Positions 16,501 through 22,223 of a stretch of 23,222 bases of DNA are shown here, one piece after another. Source of the stretch: Desulfobacterales bacterium (GTDB taxonomy: Bacteria > Desulfobacterota > Desulfobacteria > Desulfobacterales > Desulfobacteraceae). The position numbers were made by a program, and so were the translations under genes. Every line of letters begins with the position of its first letter. Positions within the stretch are counted from its first letter, which is position 1. Location: assembly GCA_022361315.1 (NCBI GenBank), contig JAKSBB010001108.1, forward strand, positions 1-23,222. Reading direction: 5' to 3'. The notes beneath the pieces were generated by a model. It ran no database searches. It saw only the letters and a list, made by a program, of their open reading frames with translations, and was not told the origin of the DNA.

Positions 16501-16906
16501 CGGGCCGGGCCGGCGGATCCTGCTGGTGGAAGATGAGGTCGCGATTTCAGATATTCAATCCAGGGTTTTGACGGCCGATCCCTGTCTCCACGAGGTTGAT
16601 GTGGTGGACAACGGGGAAAGGGCCGTGGAAATGTTCCGGACCGGGCAGTATGACTTGGTCAGCCTGGATTACGTGCTGCCGGGTGAAATGACCGGAATTG
16701 ACGTTTATCACAGGATCAGGGAAACAGATACACGGATACCCGTGCTTTTCATCTCCGGCAACATTGAGTTTCTTGAGTCCATTAAAACCCTGAAGGCGGA
16801 AGATCCGTGGATAGACCATCTTTCCAAACCCTGCCTGAACAAGGCCTATGTCCAGGCGCTTCACAGCCTGCTCGGCCGGAGTGAGTCCGGGGCAAAAGAG
16901 CGGTAG
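13511..16906 (+). CDS. membrane hybrid histidine kinase: dCache-PAS-PAS-HisKA-HATPase-REC
   Basis: 1131 residues. TM1 ~30-52; periplasmic region ~55-365 resembling a double Cache sensor (FYRMGVPEANPDQSFYWTQ and VPVYDQGRFLGILAIDLTI are typical of Cache folds); TM2 ~367-393; a linker and coiled coil rich in Glu/Arg (~430-485); PAS ~485-605; PAS ~615-735; kinase core with His766 in the variant H-box KMAHDFNNILGV, N-box around MLVNMIQNSVHAL (~870), DNGCGIP and GTGYGMANV; receiver domain ~1000-1125 with phospho-acceptor Asp1053 in LVSLDYVLPG. The AHDFNN H-box is the form seen in many NtrB-like and hybrid kinases. No dedicated output regulator is adjacent; the built-in receiver may relay to a distant partner. 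Faces the CpxA-like gene tail to tail with a 7-bp gap. Confidence 0.9.
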   Translation: MTESGVKLPKPADYKKGLEASPLIRFNVRNALGILVVAVCTVASLLVIMVMNFNRYESKERLALTSEFREQIAHMDTILGQVTAGLDAMKTMAEADLEQTRGRKDFPMPFPADTFEQFGAYFHLDAMADDRRVERVGNLTGWGVYRQKSVDVRREIRAALVLNPLFASARKSISTSAWIYYLSASSFINLYPFVHSSEWKFDSMTYNKDFYRMGVPEANPDQSFYWTQVYVDEAGKGLMTTGAVPVYDQGRFLGILAIDLTIDFLNRIVAAFRPEQGTLFLVNTQGQILAHPDIASSSDPSIKSFQMAVPEDFGLKRDDFILLPEYKVAQVDNHLLIVGHLENAPWQAVYLEPVLPIWTRVLERIGPAPLVLFFVMLTIVVTVFVSNYFLFVRPSDRFVRYIMELNQGRFDLDPGPVPEMWRPWFSAIDTIFHENDSLTRKMRHYNEELEDRVIQRTRELVQLNQTLKMEIVKRERAQEEEKKTAHILDQAISQSPSGIIIADAADLHIQRVNKAAFDIRGGRREGEEIKDIHTHFSRWKIYDDRGRPCTGRALPLHQAVREDKVTRNRVMVVKDDNGKDRWLSVNAAPIRNAVGKIISGIVMFHDISSLKERELALHASEAQNRRLKDLYKQLSDASFEAIFLSKEGVCIGQNMMAETMFGYSLEEALGRPGLSWMAPESRLLVAKQISSGFEGQYEALAQRKDGSIFPCEIQARITGKTGIRITALRDITDRRRAEQEKLDALAFAATQTKHALVGQVAGKMAHDFNNILGVIMGNVELAMTDCEDSEMADTLALILGQTIRGKNLTRNLVAFAQDQEPKQARFSINKKIKLVLELMQKDLAGIRVVNSFQDKLPDLIADPGMIEHMLVNMIQNSVHALGKTQDPEIFIRTFGKPDTIAFEIRDNGCGIPESSLNRIYEPSFTLKGSRDVDGQYLPDTRGTGYGMANVKKYLEQHKGEIHVQSTQGQGTRFIIELPVVDMELTPEEKEEVLSHGIGPGRRILLVEDEVAISDIQSRVLTADPCLHEVDVVDNGERAVEMFRTGQYDLVSLDYVLPGEMTGIDVYHRIRETDTRIPVLFISGNIEFLESIKTLKAEDPWIDHLSKPCLNKAYVQALHSLLGRSESGAKER

Positions 16907-16913
16907 TCCGGGA

Positions 16914-18296
16914 TCAGGGCAGCGTGACTCTGAAGGTCAGCCCGGATGAGGTATTGGTGGCCGTGATGCTTCCCTGGCACCGGCGTACCAGTTTCCGGGT
17001 GATGGTCAGGCCGAGACCGGTACCCGGGGCGGTCTGGCCGGGCCTTCTGAAGAAAGGCTTGAACAGCATGCTTAAGTCTTTTGAAGAAAAGGGGGCGCAG
17101 GGGTTTGAAACGGAAAATAAAAGCCCTTTCTTTGCGTTTGATCGGGCCCGTATGGTAATGGTCTCCCCGGATGCCGTATATTTCACCGCATTGTCCAGCA
17201 GATTGTCCAGCACGGATTTCAGCAGGGTTTTATCCTGATATACCCGTACGTCCCCGTCCAGATCCAGGTCGATATTCAAGCCGTTCTGCCGGAATACGGA
17301 CTGATAGGCCCGAAGTTCCTTTTCCACAAAGGCGGTAAAACTGAATTTCTCAAGGGTCAGTGCCGATTCCTGATAGTCCATTTTGGAAAGGGTGAGCATG
17401 TGATCCACCAGGGTGTCCAGATGCTGGATATCGTCTTCCATGCTGTCGGTATAACGCCGGATGGCTTTCTCGGAATCCTTCTGGTCCAGCTTGTCAAGAA
17501 TCAACTCCTTGGACAGCCGCAGCCGGGCCAGGGGGGAGCGCAGTTCGTGGGACACGTTGGCAGTGAGTTCCTTGGCGTTCTGAACCAGTTTTTCCAGACG
17601 GTCCGCCATGAGGTTAAAGGACCCCCCTAACTTGGCGATCTCGTCGTGTCCCGGGATATCCGTCCGTACGGACAGGTTGCCACCGGCAAATTCAACGGCA
17701 GACCGGTTGAGGCGGTTGATCCGCCGGGTGATGAAAGAGGCCATGGGGATCACCAGCAGGGCCACCACACCGCCGATCACGATGATGCCCATAAAAAACA
17801 GGCCCTCTGCGTGATCCGCATCCCGGGTGTCGTAGTACAGATGGAGACGCAGACCTTCCCCACCGGCTGTAATGGGAATGGTCGCATAGTATTTTATCCA
17901 TTTGAGCACAAAGTGGTACAGGGTGATGCCGTTGTCGTGATGCACCTGGCGTTGAACCCCGGAATGGGGTACATTAGCAGGCCCCTCAAAGGTTTTAAAC
18001 AATATGGTTTCCCCGGGATCTGAAATCCATATCTTCACATCAAACAGAGAAGAAAATGTGGTCAGCAACTTGAGCAGATCCGGATTGTCTGCCACTTTTT
18101 TCCCGGGGGAAAGGTCGGCCGTTTCCTGGACCAGGGCCTGGAAAATCTGGAGTTTTGAAAAGGTCTGCTGATCCAGCTGGGCCTTGTAGGACCGGCCGGC
18201 CGTAAAGATAAACAGGGTGACGATCAGGGATATGGTAATGACCAGAAGCACCAGGAAGGACAGAAGAATTTTGATGTAAAGTCGCCGGATTTTCAT
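16914..18296 (-). CDS. CpxA-like sensor histidine kinase
   Basis: 460 residues. TM1 ~10-32, periplasmic sensor ~33-163, TM2 ~165-187, HAMP ~188-240 (ITRRINRLNRSAVEFAGGNL), phospho-acceptor His250 in TANVSHELRSPLARLRL, HATPase with LDNLLDNAVKYT and PGTGLGLTI. The H-box and HAMP resemble E. coli CpxA. Start: the frame opens further upstream (18329), but ATG 18296 overlaps the regulator stop as ATGA, the usual arrangement in regulator-kinase pairs, so that start is chosen. Expected job: detect an envelope signal and phosphorylate the regulator encoded just before it. The periplasmic sensor does not let me say which signal. Confidence 0.88.
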   Translation of the reverse strand: MKIRRLYIKILLSFLVLLVITISLIVTLFIFTAGRSYKAQLDQQTFSKLQIFQALVQETADLSPGKKVADNPDLLKLLTTFSSLFDVKIWISDPGETILFKTFEGPANVPHSGVQRQVHHDNGITLYHFVLKWIKYYATIPITAGGEGLRLHLYYDTRDADHAEGLFFMGIIVIGGVVALLVIPMASFITRRINRLNRSAVEFAGGNLSVRTDIPGHDEIAKLGGSFNLMADRLEKLVQNAKELTANVSHELRSPLARLRLSKELILDKLDQKDSEKAIRRYTDSMEDDIQHLDTLVDHMLTLSKMDYQESALTLEKFSFTAFVEKELRAYQSVFRQNGLNIDLDLDGDVRVYQDKTLLKSVLDNLLDNAVKYTASGETITIRARSNAKKGLLFSVSNPCAPFSSKDLSMLFKPFFRRPGQTAPGTGLGLTITRKLVRRCQGSITATNTSSGLTFRVTLP

Positions 18297-18985
18297 TCCG
18301 AATCCACAAACATGTACCCGGTTCCCCATACGGTTTTGATCCGGGTGGGAGAGGAGGGATCCTTTTCAATCTTGGCCCGGAGTTTGGAAATATGGATATC
18401 CACACTTCTGTCAAATGCCATGAAATCCTTGCCCTGGGCAAGATTCATGATCTGGTCACGGCTGAGAACGGTATTGGGGCTTTTCATCATCACCTCAAGG
18501 ATATTGAACTCCGTGGTGGATAACTCAACGGAACGGTCCCCGATTTTCAATTCACGGGCCGCACGGTTCAGCACCATGTCTCCGGACCGGATATAGGTAT
18601 CTTCCCGGGTGGGACCTGTACCGCCCTGGCGTCTGAGTATGGCCCTGATCCTGGCCAGGAGTTCCCTGGGATTGAACGGTTTGGGCAGGTAATCATCCGC
18701 CCCCAGTTCAAGACCGACAATCCGGTCCGTATCATCCCCCCGGGCCGTGAGCATGATGACCGGGGTGGAAAAGGCGGCGCGAATGTCTTTCAGCACATCC
18801 AGCCCGTCCTTGCCCGGGAGCATAATGTCCAGAATGATCAGATCCGGCGCCTTTTCCCGGATGGTTTTATCGGCATGGGTCCCTTCCAGGAGAGAGAGTA
18901 CTGCAAACCCGTTTTCCTGGAAATACTCGGACAATAATTCGATGAGTTTTACATCATCATCTATGATCAAAAGTGTTTGTGTCAT
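18293..18985 (-). CDS. cpxR: CpxR-like OmpR-family response regulator
   Basis: 230 residues. Receiver domain with the acidic pair Asp9-Asp11 region (LLIIDDD), phospho-acceptor Asp53 in LIILDIMLPG, the switch Thr in VIMLTARG and Lys in DDYLPKPFN. The stretch LELGADDYLPKPFN-RELLARIRAILRR is very close to E. coli CpxR. C-terminal winged helix ends with RSVDIHISKLRAKIEKD and VWGTGYMFV. Start ATG 18985 has AAAGGAAA ~9 nt upstream. First gene of the pair with the kinase (ATGA overlap). Its own promoter contains an exact CpxR-type box, which supports both the name and autoregulation. Homology alone would fit other OmpR-family members as well. Confidence 0.85.
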   Translation of the reverse strand: MTQTLLIIDDDVKLIELLSEYFQENGFAVLSLLEGTHADKTIREKAPDLIILDIMLPGKDGLDVLKDIRAAFSTPVIMLTARGDDTDRIVGLELGADDYLPKPFNPRELLARIRAILRRQGGTGPTREDTYIRSGDMVLNRAARELKIGDRSVELSTTEFNILEVMMKSPNTVLSRDQIMNLAQGKDFMAFDRSVDIHISKLRAKIEKDPSSPTRIKTVWGTGYMFVDSE

Positions 18986-19008
18986 GGCCGTTTTCCTTTC
19001 GATTTCCC

Positions 19009-19038
19009 TTAATACTATTGATTTACAAAGTTTTACAA
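19009..19038 (-). promoter_or_regulatory. candidate promoter of the cpxR-like operon
   Basis: On the minus strand TTGTAA (19038-19033), 18-nt spacer, TATTAA (19014-19009). The -35 overlaps the proximal CpxR box, so bound regulator would sit on the RNA polymerase contact region. Confidence 0.45.
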
Positions 19039-19080
19039 GACGATAAACAGAATTTTACATTTATTGGGTAGTTCATTTAC
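19022..19080 (-). promoter_or_regulatory. CpxR-type box and phased GTAAA array
   Basis: GTAAA-ACTTT-GTAAA (19036-19022) matches exactly the E. coli CpxR consensus GTAAA-N5-GTAAA. Two more GTAAA copies lie upstream, at 19058-19054 and 19080-19076; starts are 22, 22 and 10 bp apart, all on nearly the same helix face. Located between the cpxR-like gene and the divergent flavodoxin-like gene, so it could serve both. Confidence 0.65.
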
Positions 19081-19084
19081 ATTA

Positions 19085-19176
19085 CCGTTCCGACGTGAGC
19101 GTTAGAGATACGGGTGGTTACTTCATAAGGGCCGGGCCCGGAGAAGTAACCGCCGGAACCATAAGGAACGCAACGG
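19085..19176 (+). ncRNA. candidate structured leader RNA of the flavodoxin-like gene
   Basis: A 12-bp stem GGTGGTTACTTC/GAAGTAACCGCC (19113-19124 and 19143-19154, one T-G pair) with an 18-nt G+C-rich loop is enclosed by two further helices, GCGTT/AACGC (19099-19103 with 19167-19171) and CCGTT/AACGG (19085-19089 with 19172-19176), contiguous on the 3' side and separated by a 9-nt bulge on the 5' side. An internal loop (AGAGATACG opposite GGAACCATAAGG) remains unpaired. It ends ~33 nt before the start codon. It does not match any riboswitch class I know. No transcription evidence. Confidence 0.4.
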
Positions 19177-19209
19177 GTTCGAAACCAAAGGAAAGGGGGC
19201 GTAGATACG

Positions 19210-19803
19210 ATGGTTGGTTCTGGCATTATCCCCATGTTTCTTTCAGCCCAGGGCATGACAGGGGACGCTTGCTCCGGTCAGAAAAAAAGTGAGCCGTCGC
19301 GGCGGATTCTGATCGCCTGCAGTGGTGGAAGTCTGGAATTATCCCGGGCAGCCAAACAAATGGCATTTGGGTTCGGCAGAAAAGAGGCCAGATCAACCAT
19401 ATACAAAATCCCGGATGCAGAAGCGCAAGGTCCGGTAAAGGACCTGAGCCGCTATGACGGGATCTTCATCGGGATTGCACCTGACCGCACCGGTGCCACC
19501 GAAGCGGCGTTTACCTTTATGCGCACCCATATGGATGGCCTGGCAGCCAAATCCGTGGCCCTTTTCTTTCTTCTGGACCGTGCGCCGAAACCGGCATCAT
19601 CGGCGCAGACACCTGAGCAATCCTTTGACGGCCTTTCCCAAATGTCGCCTCTGGACGTGATGACCTTTGACCGCTCAGGCAAGGGGATGGCCGATGCGGT
19701 GTTTCATTGGGCGGGAAATGACATCTGGCCGCTCATGGAAACCGGGTGGCTGGCAGATATGCTGTTTCCCGGCCCCAAGCTCCGGATGAAACTGTCCGGA
19801 TAA
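19210..19803 (+). CDS. flavodoxin-fold protein of unknown role (HemG/flavodoxin-like)
   Basis: 197 residues. After ~30 N-terminal residues of no clear type, RRILIACSGGSLELSRAAKQ reads as beta1-loop-alpha1 of a flavodoxin fold, RYDGIFIGIAPDRTGATEAAFTFM as beta3 with its loop and helix, and KSVALFFLLDRAP as beta4; the end (LADMLFPGPKLRMKLSG) recalls the tail of HemG-type protoporphyrinogen oxidases. The phosphate-binding loop is SGGSLELS rather than the usual T/S-x-T-G-x-T, so FMN binding is uncertain. Start 19210 follows AAAGGGGGCG by ~9 nt; a later ATG (19256) is a weaker choice. Divergent from the cpxR-like operon across a ~220-bp region with the GTAAA array and a foldable leader. Redox role is inference. 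Confidence 0.55.
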   Translation: MVGSGIIPMFLSAQGMTGDACSGQKKSEPSRRILIACSGGSLELSRAAKQMAFGFGRKEARSTIYKIPDAEAQGPVKDLSRYDGIFIGIAPDRTGATEAAFTFMRTHMDGLAAKSVALFFLLDRAPKPASSAQTPEQSFDGLSQMSPLDVMTFDRSGKGMADAVFHWAGNDIWPLMETGWLADMLFPGPKLRMKLSG

Positions 19804-19824
19804 AAATCAGACACCTACCGTCTG
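19803..19824 (-). terminator. weak intrinsic terminator of the glutamine amidotransferase gene
   Basis: On the minus strand CAGAC-GGTAGGT-GTCTG (19824-19808) is followed by ATTTTTA. The stem is only 5 bp, but the position (20 nt past the stop) and T-tract fit. It abuts the stop codon of the convergent flavodoxin-like gene. Confidence 0.45.
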
Positions 19825-19844
19825 GGGTATTCTGAAATCGCGGT

Positions 19845-20552
19845 TTATCCGCAGGACTCAATGAATGCATCAAACAGCGGTGCCATGGTCCCACTGCCCA
19901 GCATCATCAATTCCGGATGCCATTGGATCAGATCTATGGGCAGCCGCTTATGTTCTAAGGCCTCAACCACGCCGTCCGGCGAAAAGGCCGTAATTCTGAG
20001 ATCTTCCCCCGGTGCATTTACGGCCTGGTGGTGTCTTGAATTCACCATGATTCTGGGGCCGAACTTTTTGTAGAGTTTCGAATCCGTTTCAATGTCCACA
20101 GGGTGGTCCGTACCCGTATGGATTTCTTTCTGCATGTGGTCCAGCACCTGTGTCTCGAACTGGGCGCCGATATCCTGGAACAAGGTACCGCCTAAGGCCA
20201 CATTGATCACCTGTGCACCGCGGCAGATACCCAGAATCGGCTTTCCCATCTGCATGGCCACATCAAGTAGCGCCAGTTGATACACATCCAGTTCCGGGTC
20301 CACCCGTCCCAGTTCCGGCAGGGGGGATTCGTTGAAATATGCAGGGTCCAGATCAAACCCGCCGGGGAATACAAAGCCTTGGGCAAAGGCCGTCATCTGC
20401 GGGATTATATCCTTGTCTTCGGTAAAGGGGAGGATGTAGGGAACACCGCCGGCCTGCTCAATGGCCCAGGTATAGGCATTGGGAAGGCTGACTGCCGGCA
20501 TGTTAAAACGGTTCAAATCGGTATGGGCCACAATGGCGATGACAGGGGGCAT
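19845..20552 (-). CDS. class I glutamine amidotransferase-like hydrolase, PuuD (gamma-glutamyl-GABA hydrolase) family
   Basis: 235 residues, near the family length. Catalytic triad is readable: Cys110 in PILGICRGAQVINVALGG, His212 and Glu214 in LIQWHPEL. VFPGGFDLDPAYF and MVNSRHHQAV are PuuD-family motifs. The family cleaves gamma-glutamyl amide bonds; in E. coli PuuD releases GABA from gamma-glutamyl-GABA in putrescine breakdown. No other putrescine-pathway gene is near, so the substrate here is open. Start ATG 20552 has AAGGA 9 nt ahead. Likely a single-gene unit: hairpins separate it from the binding-protein gene upstream, and a weak terminator follows. Confidence 0.87.
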   Translation of the reverse strand: MPPVIAIVAHTDLNRFNMPAVSLPNAYTWAIEQAGGVPYILPFTEDKDIIPQMTAFAQGFVFPGGFDLDPAYFNESPLPELGRVDPELDVYQLALLDVAMQMGKPILGICRGAQVINVALGGTLFQDIGAQFETQVLDHMQKEIHTGTDHPVDIETDSKLYKKFGPRIMVNSRHHQAVNAPGEDLRITAFSPDGVVEALEHKRLPIDLIQWHPELMMLGSGTMAPLFDAFIESCG

Positions 20553-20652
20553 GAAACGGTCCTTCGTTGTTATGGGTCTATTGCCGGGTGTGCTGTGCCC
20601 GGATCTGTGAAGGGCGCATCATATCATTGCATTGTAACCGGGGCAAGAATAT

Positions 20653-20724
20653 CTGCCCGGAACTCAGCCTTTCCGGGCAGGTATGATGCCGTTCAGCCGC
20701 TTAAAAATGGGTAATTAGCGGCTG
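20653..20724 (-). repeat. two strong hairpins downstream of the binding-protein gene
   Basis: First, CAGCCGCT/AGCGGCTG (20717-20724 with 20694-20701, 15-nt loop), starting 7 nt past the stop codon. Second, a perfect 10-bp stem CTGCCCGGAA/TTCCGGGCAG (20653-20662/20671-20680, 8-nt loop). Neither is followed by a real T-tract on either strand (minus strand: ATATTCTTG after the second). They probably end or stabilise the upstream mRNA, and set the upstream gene apart from the amidotransferase. Confidence 0.5.
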
Positions 20725-20730
20725 TTTGGA

Positions 20731-21465
20731 TTACATATACTTTTTAAGAATCCTGTTGTAGGTGCCGTCCGCCTTCAATTTGTCCAGTTCTGCCTGCCAT
20801 TTTTCTATCACAGCATCGGGGGTGGATTTACTGAAGGCGATATAAAGCTGGGTGGATTTAACGTCAAATACTTTTTTAAGGCCGGCGGCACTGCCTGTGG
20901 CCATCTTCGCCTTGTAGACCCCCTGAAGCTCACCCACAATCCAGAGGTTGATACGGCCGGCCACCAGTTTTTTCACATTGGACATATCGTCAATCACACT
21001 TTCCGTATTGGAAAATCCCTGTTCGTTGAGGAATAGCTCTGCGGCGTCGTCCTTGTAAGTCCCGATCTTTTTGACCTTTCTGGCGTCGTCAAGACTGTTG
21101 ATTTTCAGATCGCTTCCCTGTTTTGCAAAAAATACCCACTTGTTTGTGGCAAGGGGGCCCACCCATTTGAACAGGGATTCCCGCTGTTCCGTCCGTGTGG
21201 TGGAAAAAAGAATCATCCCCTCTTTGGTCTGGGTCAGATTGTAAGCCCTTGCCCAGGGCAGGACCTTGATATTATTTTCATGGCCCAGACGGTTGAGCAG
21301 TTCGGTCATCACCTCTGATGACAACCCGGTCAGTTTGCCGTTCTCCGTATAGTTGAAGGGCGGGTATTCTTCGGTCATGATCGAAAACTGGCCGGCCAGG
21401 ACCGGTGCCGATAAAATCATAAGAGATACGAAGCAGATGAGGGATGTCAGTTTGAATTGTTTCAT
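20731..21465 (-). CDS. periplasmic solute-binding protein, SBP_bac_3 family
   Basis: 244 residues with a Sec signal peptide (MKQFKLTSLICFVSL..., cleavage likely after VLA at ~24). The mature protein opens FSIMTEEYPPFNYTENGKLTGLSSEVM, read as EEYPPFNY followed by GKLTGLSSEV, the standard start of family 3 amino-acid-type binding proteins; LPWARAYNLTQTKEGMILFS and GTYKDDAAELFL follow the two-lobe pattern. AAAGGAAG lies 7 nt before the ATG. No permease or ATPase gene is adjacent. Such orphan binding proteins in this group of bacteria may work with distant transporters or as sensory partners. The ligand is not readable; the WAR motif lacks the Arg-Asp pair arrangement of classical amino acid binders as far as I can see. 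Confidence 0.83.
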   Translation of the reverse strand: MKQFKLTSLICFVSLMILSAPVLAGQFSIMTEEYPPFNYTENGKLTGLSSEVMTELLNRLGHENNIKVLPWARAYNLTQTKEGMILFSTTRTEQRESLFKWVGPLATNKWVFFAKQGSDLKINSLDDARKVKKIGTYKDDAAELFLNEQGFSNTESVIDDMSNVKKLVAGRINLWIVGELQGVYKAKMATGSAAGLKKVFDVKSTQLYIAFSKSTPDAVIEKWQAELDKLKADGTYNRILKKYM

Positions 21466-21499
21466 TTACGTCTTCCTTTCAATATCCTTGGTGTTATAC

Positions 21500-21522
21500 G
21501 GAAAAGGCGTTGCCGCCTTTCC
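21500..21522. repeat. hairpin upstream of the binding-protein gene
   Basis: GGAAAAGGCG-TTGC-CGCCTTTCC: nine pairs with one bulged A. It lies ~35 bp upstream of the binding-protein start in the 21466-21833 intergenic stretch. On the minus strand it would be in the leader RNA. Apart from this, the palindrome at 21765-21781 and a promoter candidate, I see no gene in that 368-bp stretch. Confidence 0.35.
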
Positions 21523-21764
21523 GGGCTGAGCCGCAAAGGTATGCTGCGCGTCCACAGGTGTCAGGAATGTCGAATAGGCGCAAGGACGTTGCCGGGATAA
21601 GAATCAATATGTGTGCCATGGGTGATTCTTGTGTTAAAGACGGCGTTCTATAGAGGTTACAGCGAATTCGACGTTTTGGAGAGGGCGGCCTCTTTTTCTG
21701 ATTCGGGTCATTTTTCCACGCAAGTTGGGTCAAAGTGACATAGGCGTACATTTTTTAACAGAAT

Positions 21765-21809
21765 ATCAGGGGTTCCCTGATTGACATCAGATGGCAAGGA
21801 TGGTTAGTG
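21765..21809 (+). promoter_or_regulatory. candidate promoter with operator-like palindrome, upstream of the secreted gene pair
   Basis: TTGACA (21781-21786), 17-nt spacer, TTAGTG (21804-21809). A perfect 7-bp palindrome ATCAGGG-GTT-CCCTGAT (21765-21781) abuts and shares one base with the -35, and TGAT-N4-ATCA (21778-21789) overlaps it. The -10 is poor, which would suit an activated promoter. Confidence 0.4.
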
Positions 21810-21833
21810 TCGTGTGAAACGAAAGGAGCGAAA

Positions 21834-22190
21834 ATGAAAAAGTTATTTTGTATCGTAAGTCTAATGACCGCCATGTTAACGATGGGAAGCCCAGCAATGT
21901 CAGAAGACACCCATGCTGACAGAGCCGTCACCCATGGGTCTCAGGCTGCCAGTCATGCCAGCGGCAGCGCCGCCCATGCCATTGCCGCCAGTGGCCAGGC
22001 GGTTTCCGGGGCTGCGTCCGTACCGTTTGCGGCCAGTGGTGTTGCCGGTGCTGCATCTGCTCAGATTGGAGAAGACCTCAGGGATGCGGCCAGCGCGCCC
22101 ATCGGAGAACCCCTGCCCATCACAGAGGAAACCATCACAGTGGGGCCTCCCCCGGATCAGGCCATTCAGCGCAACACCACCGAGCATTAA
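21834..22190 (+). CDS. small secreted Ala/Ser/Gly-rich protein
   Basis: 118 residues with a Sec signal peptide (MKKLFCIVSLMTAMLTMGSPAMS, split here as MKKLFCIVSL and the following hydrophobic part). The mature protein has a low-complexity segment, ~residues 38-76, with ASG at 42, 52 and 67 and many Ala/Ser/Gly/His, then a better-defined end EPLPITEETITVGPPP. AAAGGAGCGAAA precedes the ATG at 21834; the frame can be extended to a GTG at 21807, but that lies before the ribosome binding site. Followed after 33 nt by the DUF2145 gene with its own AAGGAG, so the two are likely co-transcribed. Function unknown; a periplasmic partner or chaperone-like peptide for DUF2145 is conjecture. Confidence 0.75.
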   Translation: MKKLFCIVSLMTAMLTMGSPAMSEDTHADRAVTHGSQAASHASGSAAHAIAASGQAVSGAASVPFAASGVAGAASAQIGEDLRDAASAPIGEPLPITEETITVGPPPDQAIQRNTTEH

Positions 22191-22223
22191 TTTCTGATAT
22201 CTATCTTGATCCAAGGAGCGCTT

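Noticed and set aside
19174..19187. GGGTTCGAAACC, similar to a tRNA T-arm
   Set aside because: No acceptor, D-arm or anticodon arm around it; part of the leader sequence downstream of the larger fold.
21494..21751. 85-codon minus-strand frame between the binding protein and the secreted pair, including an internal ATG giving MAHILILIPATS
   Set aside because: No ribosome binding site at either start, mixed basic/low-complexity start and no recognisable motif; overlaps hairpin and promoter sequences.
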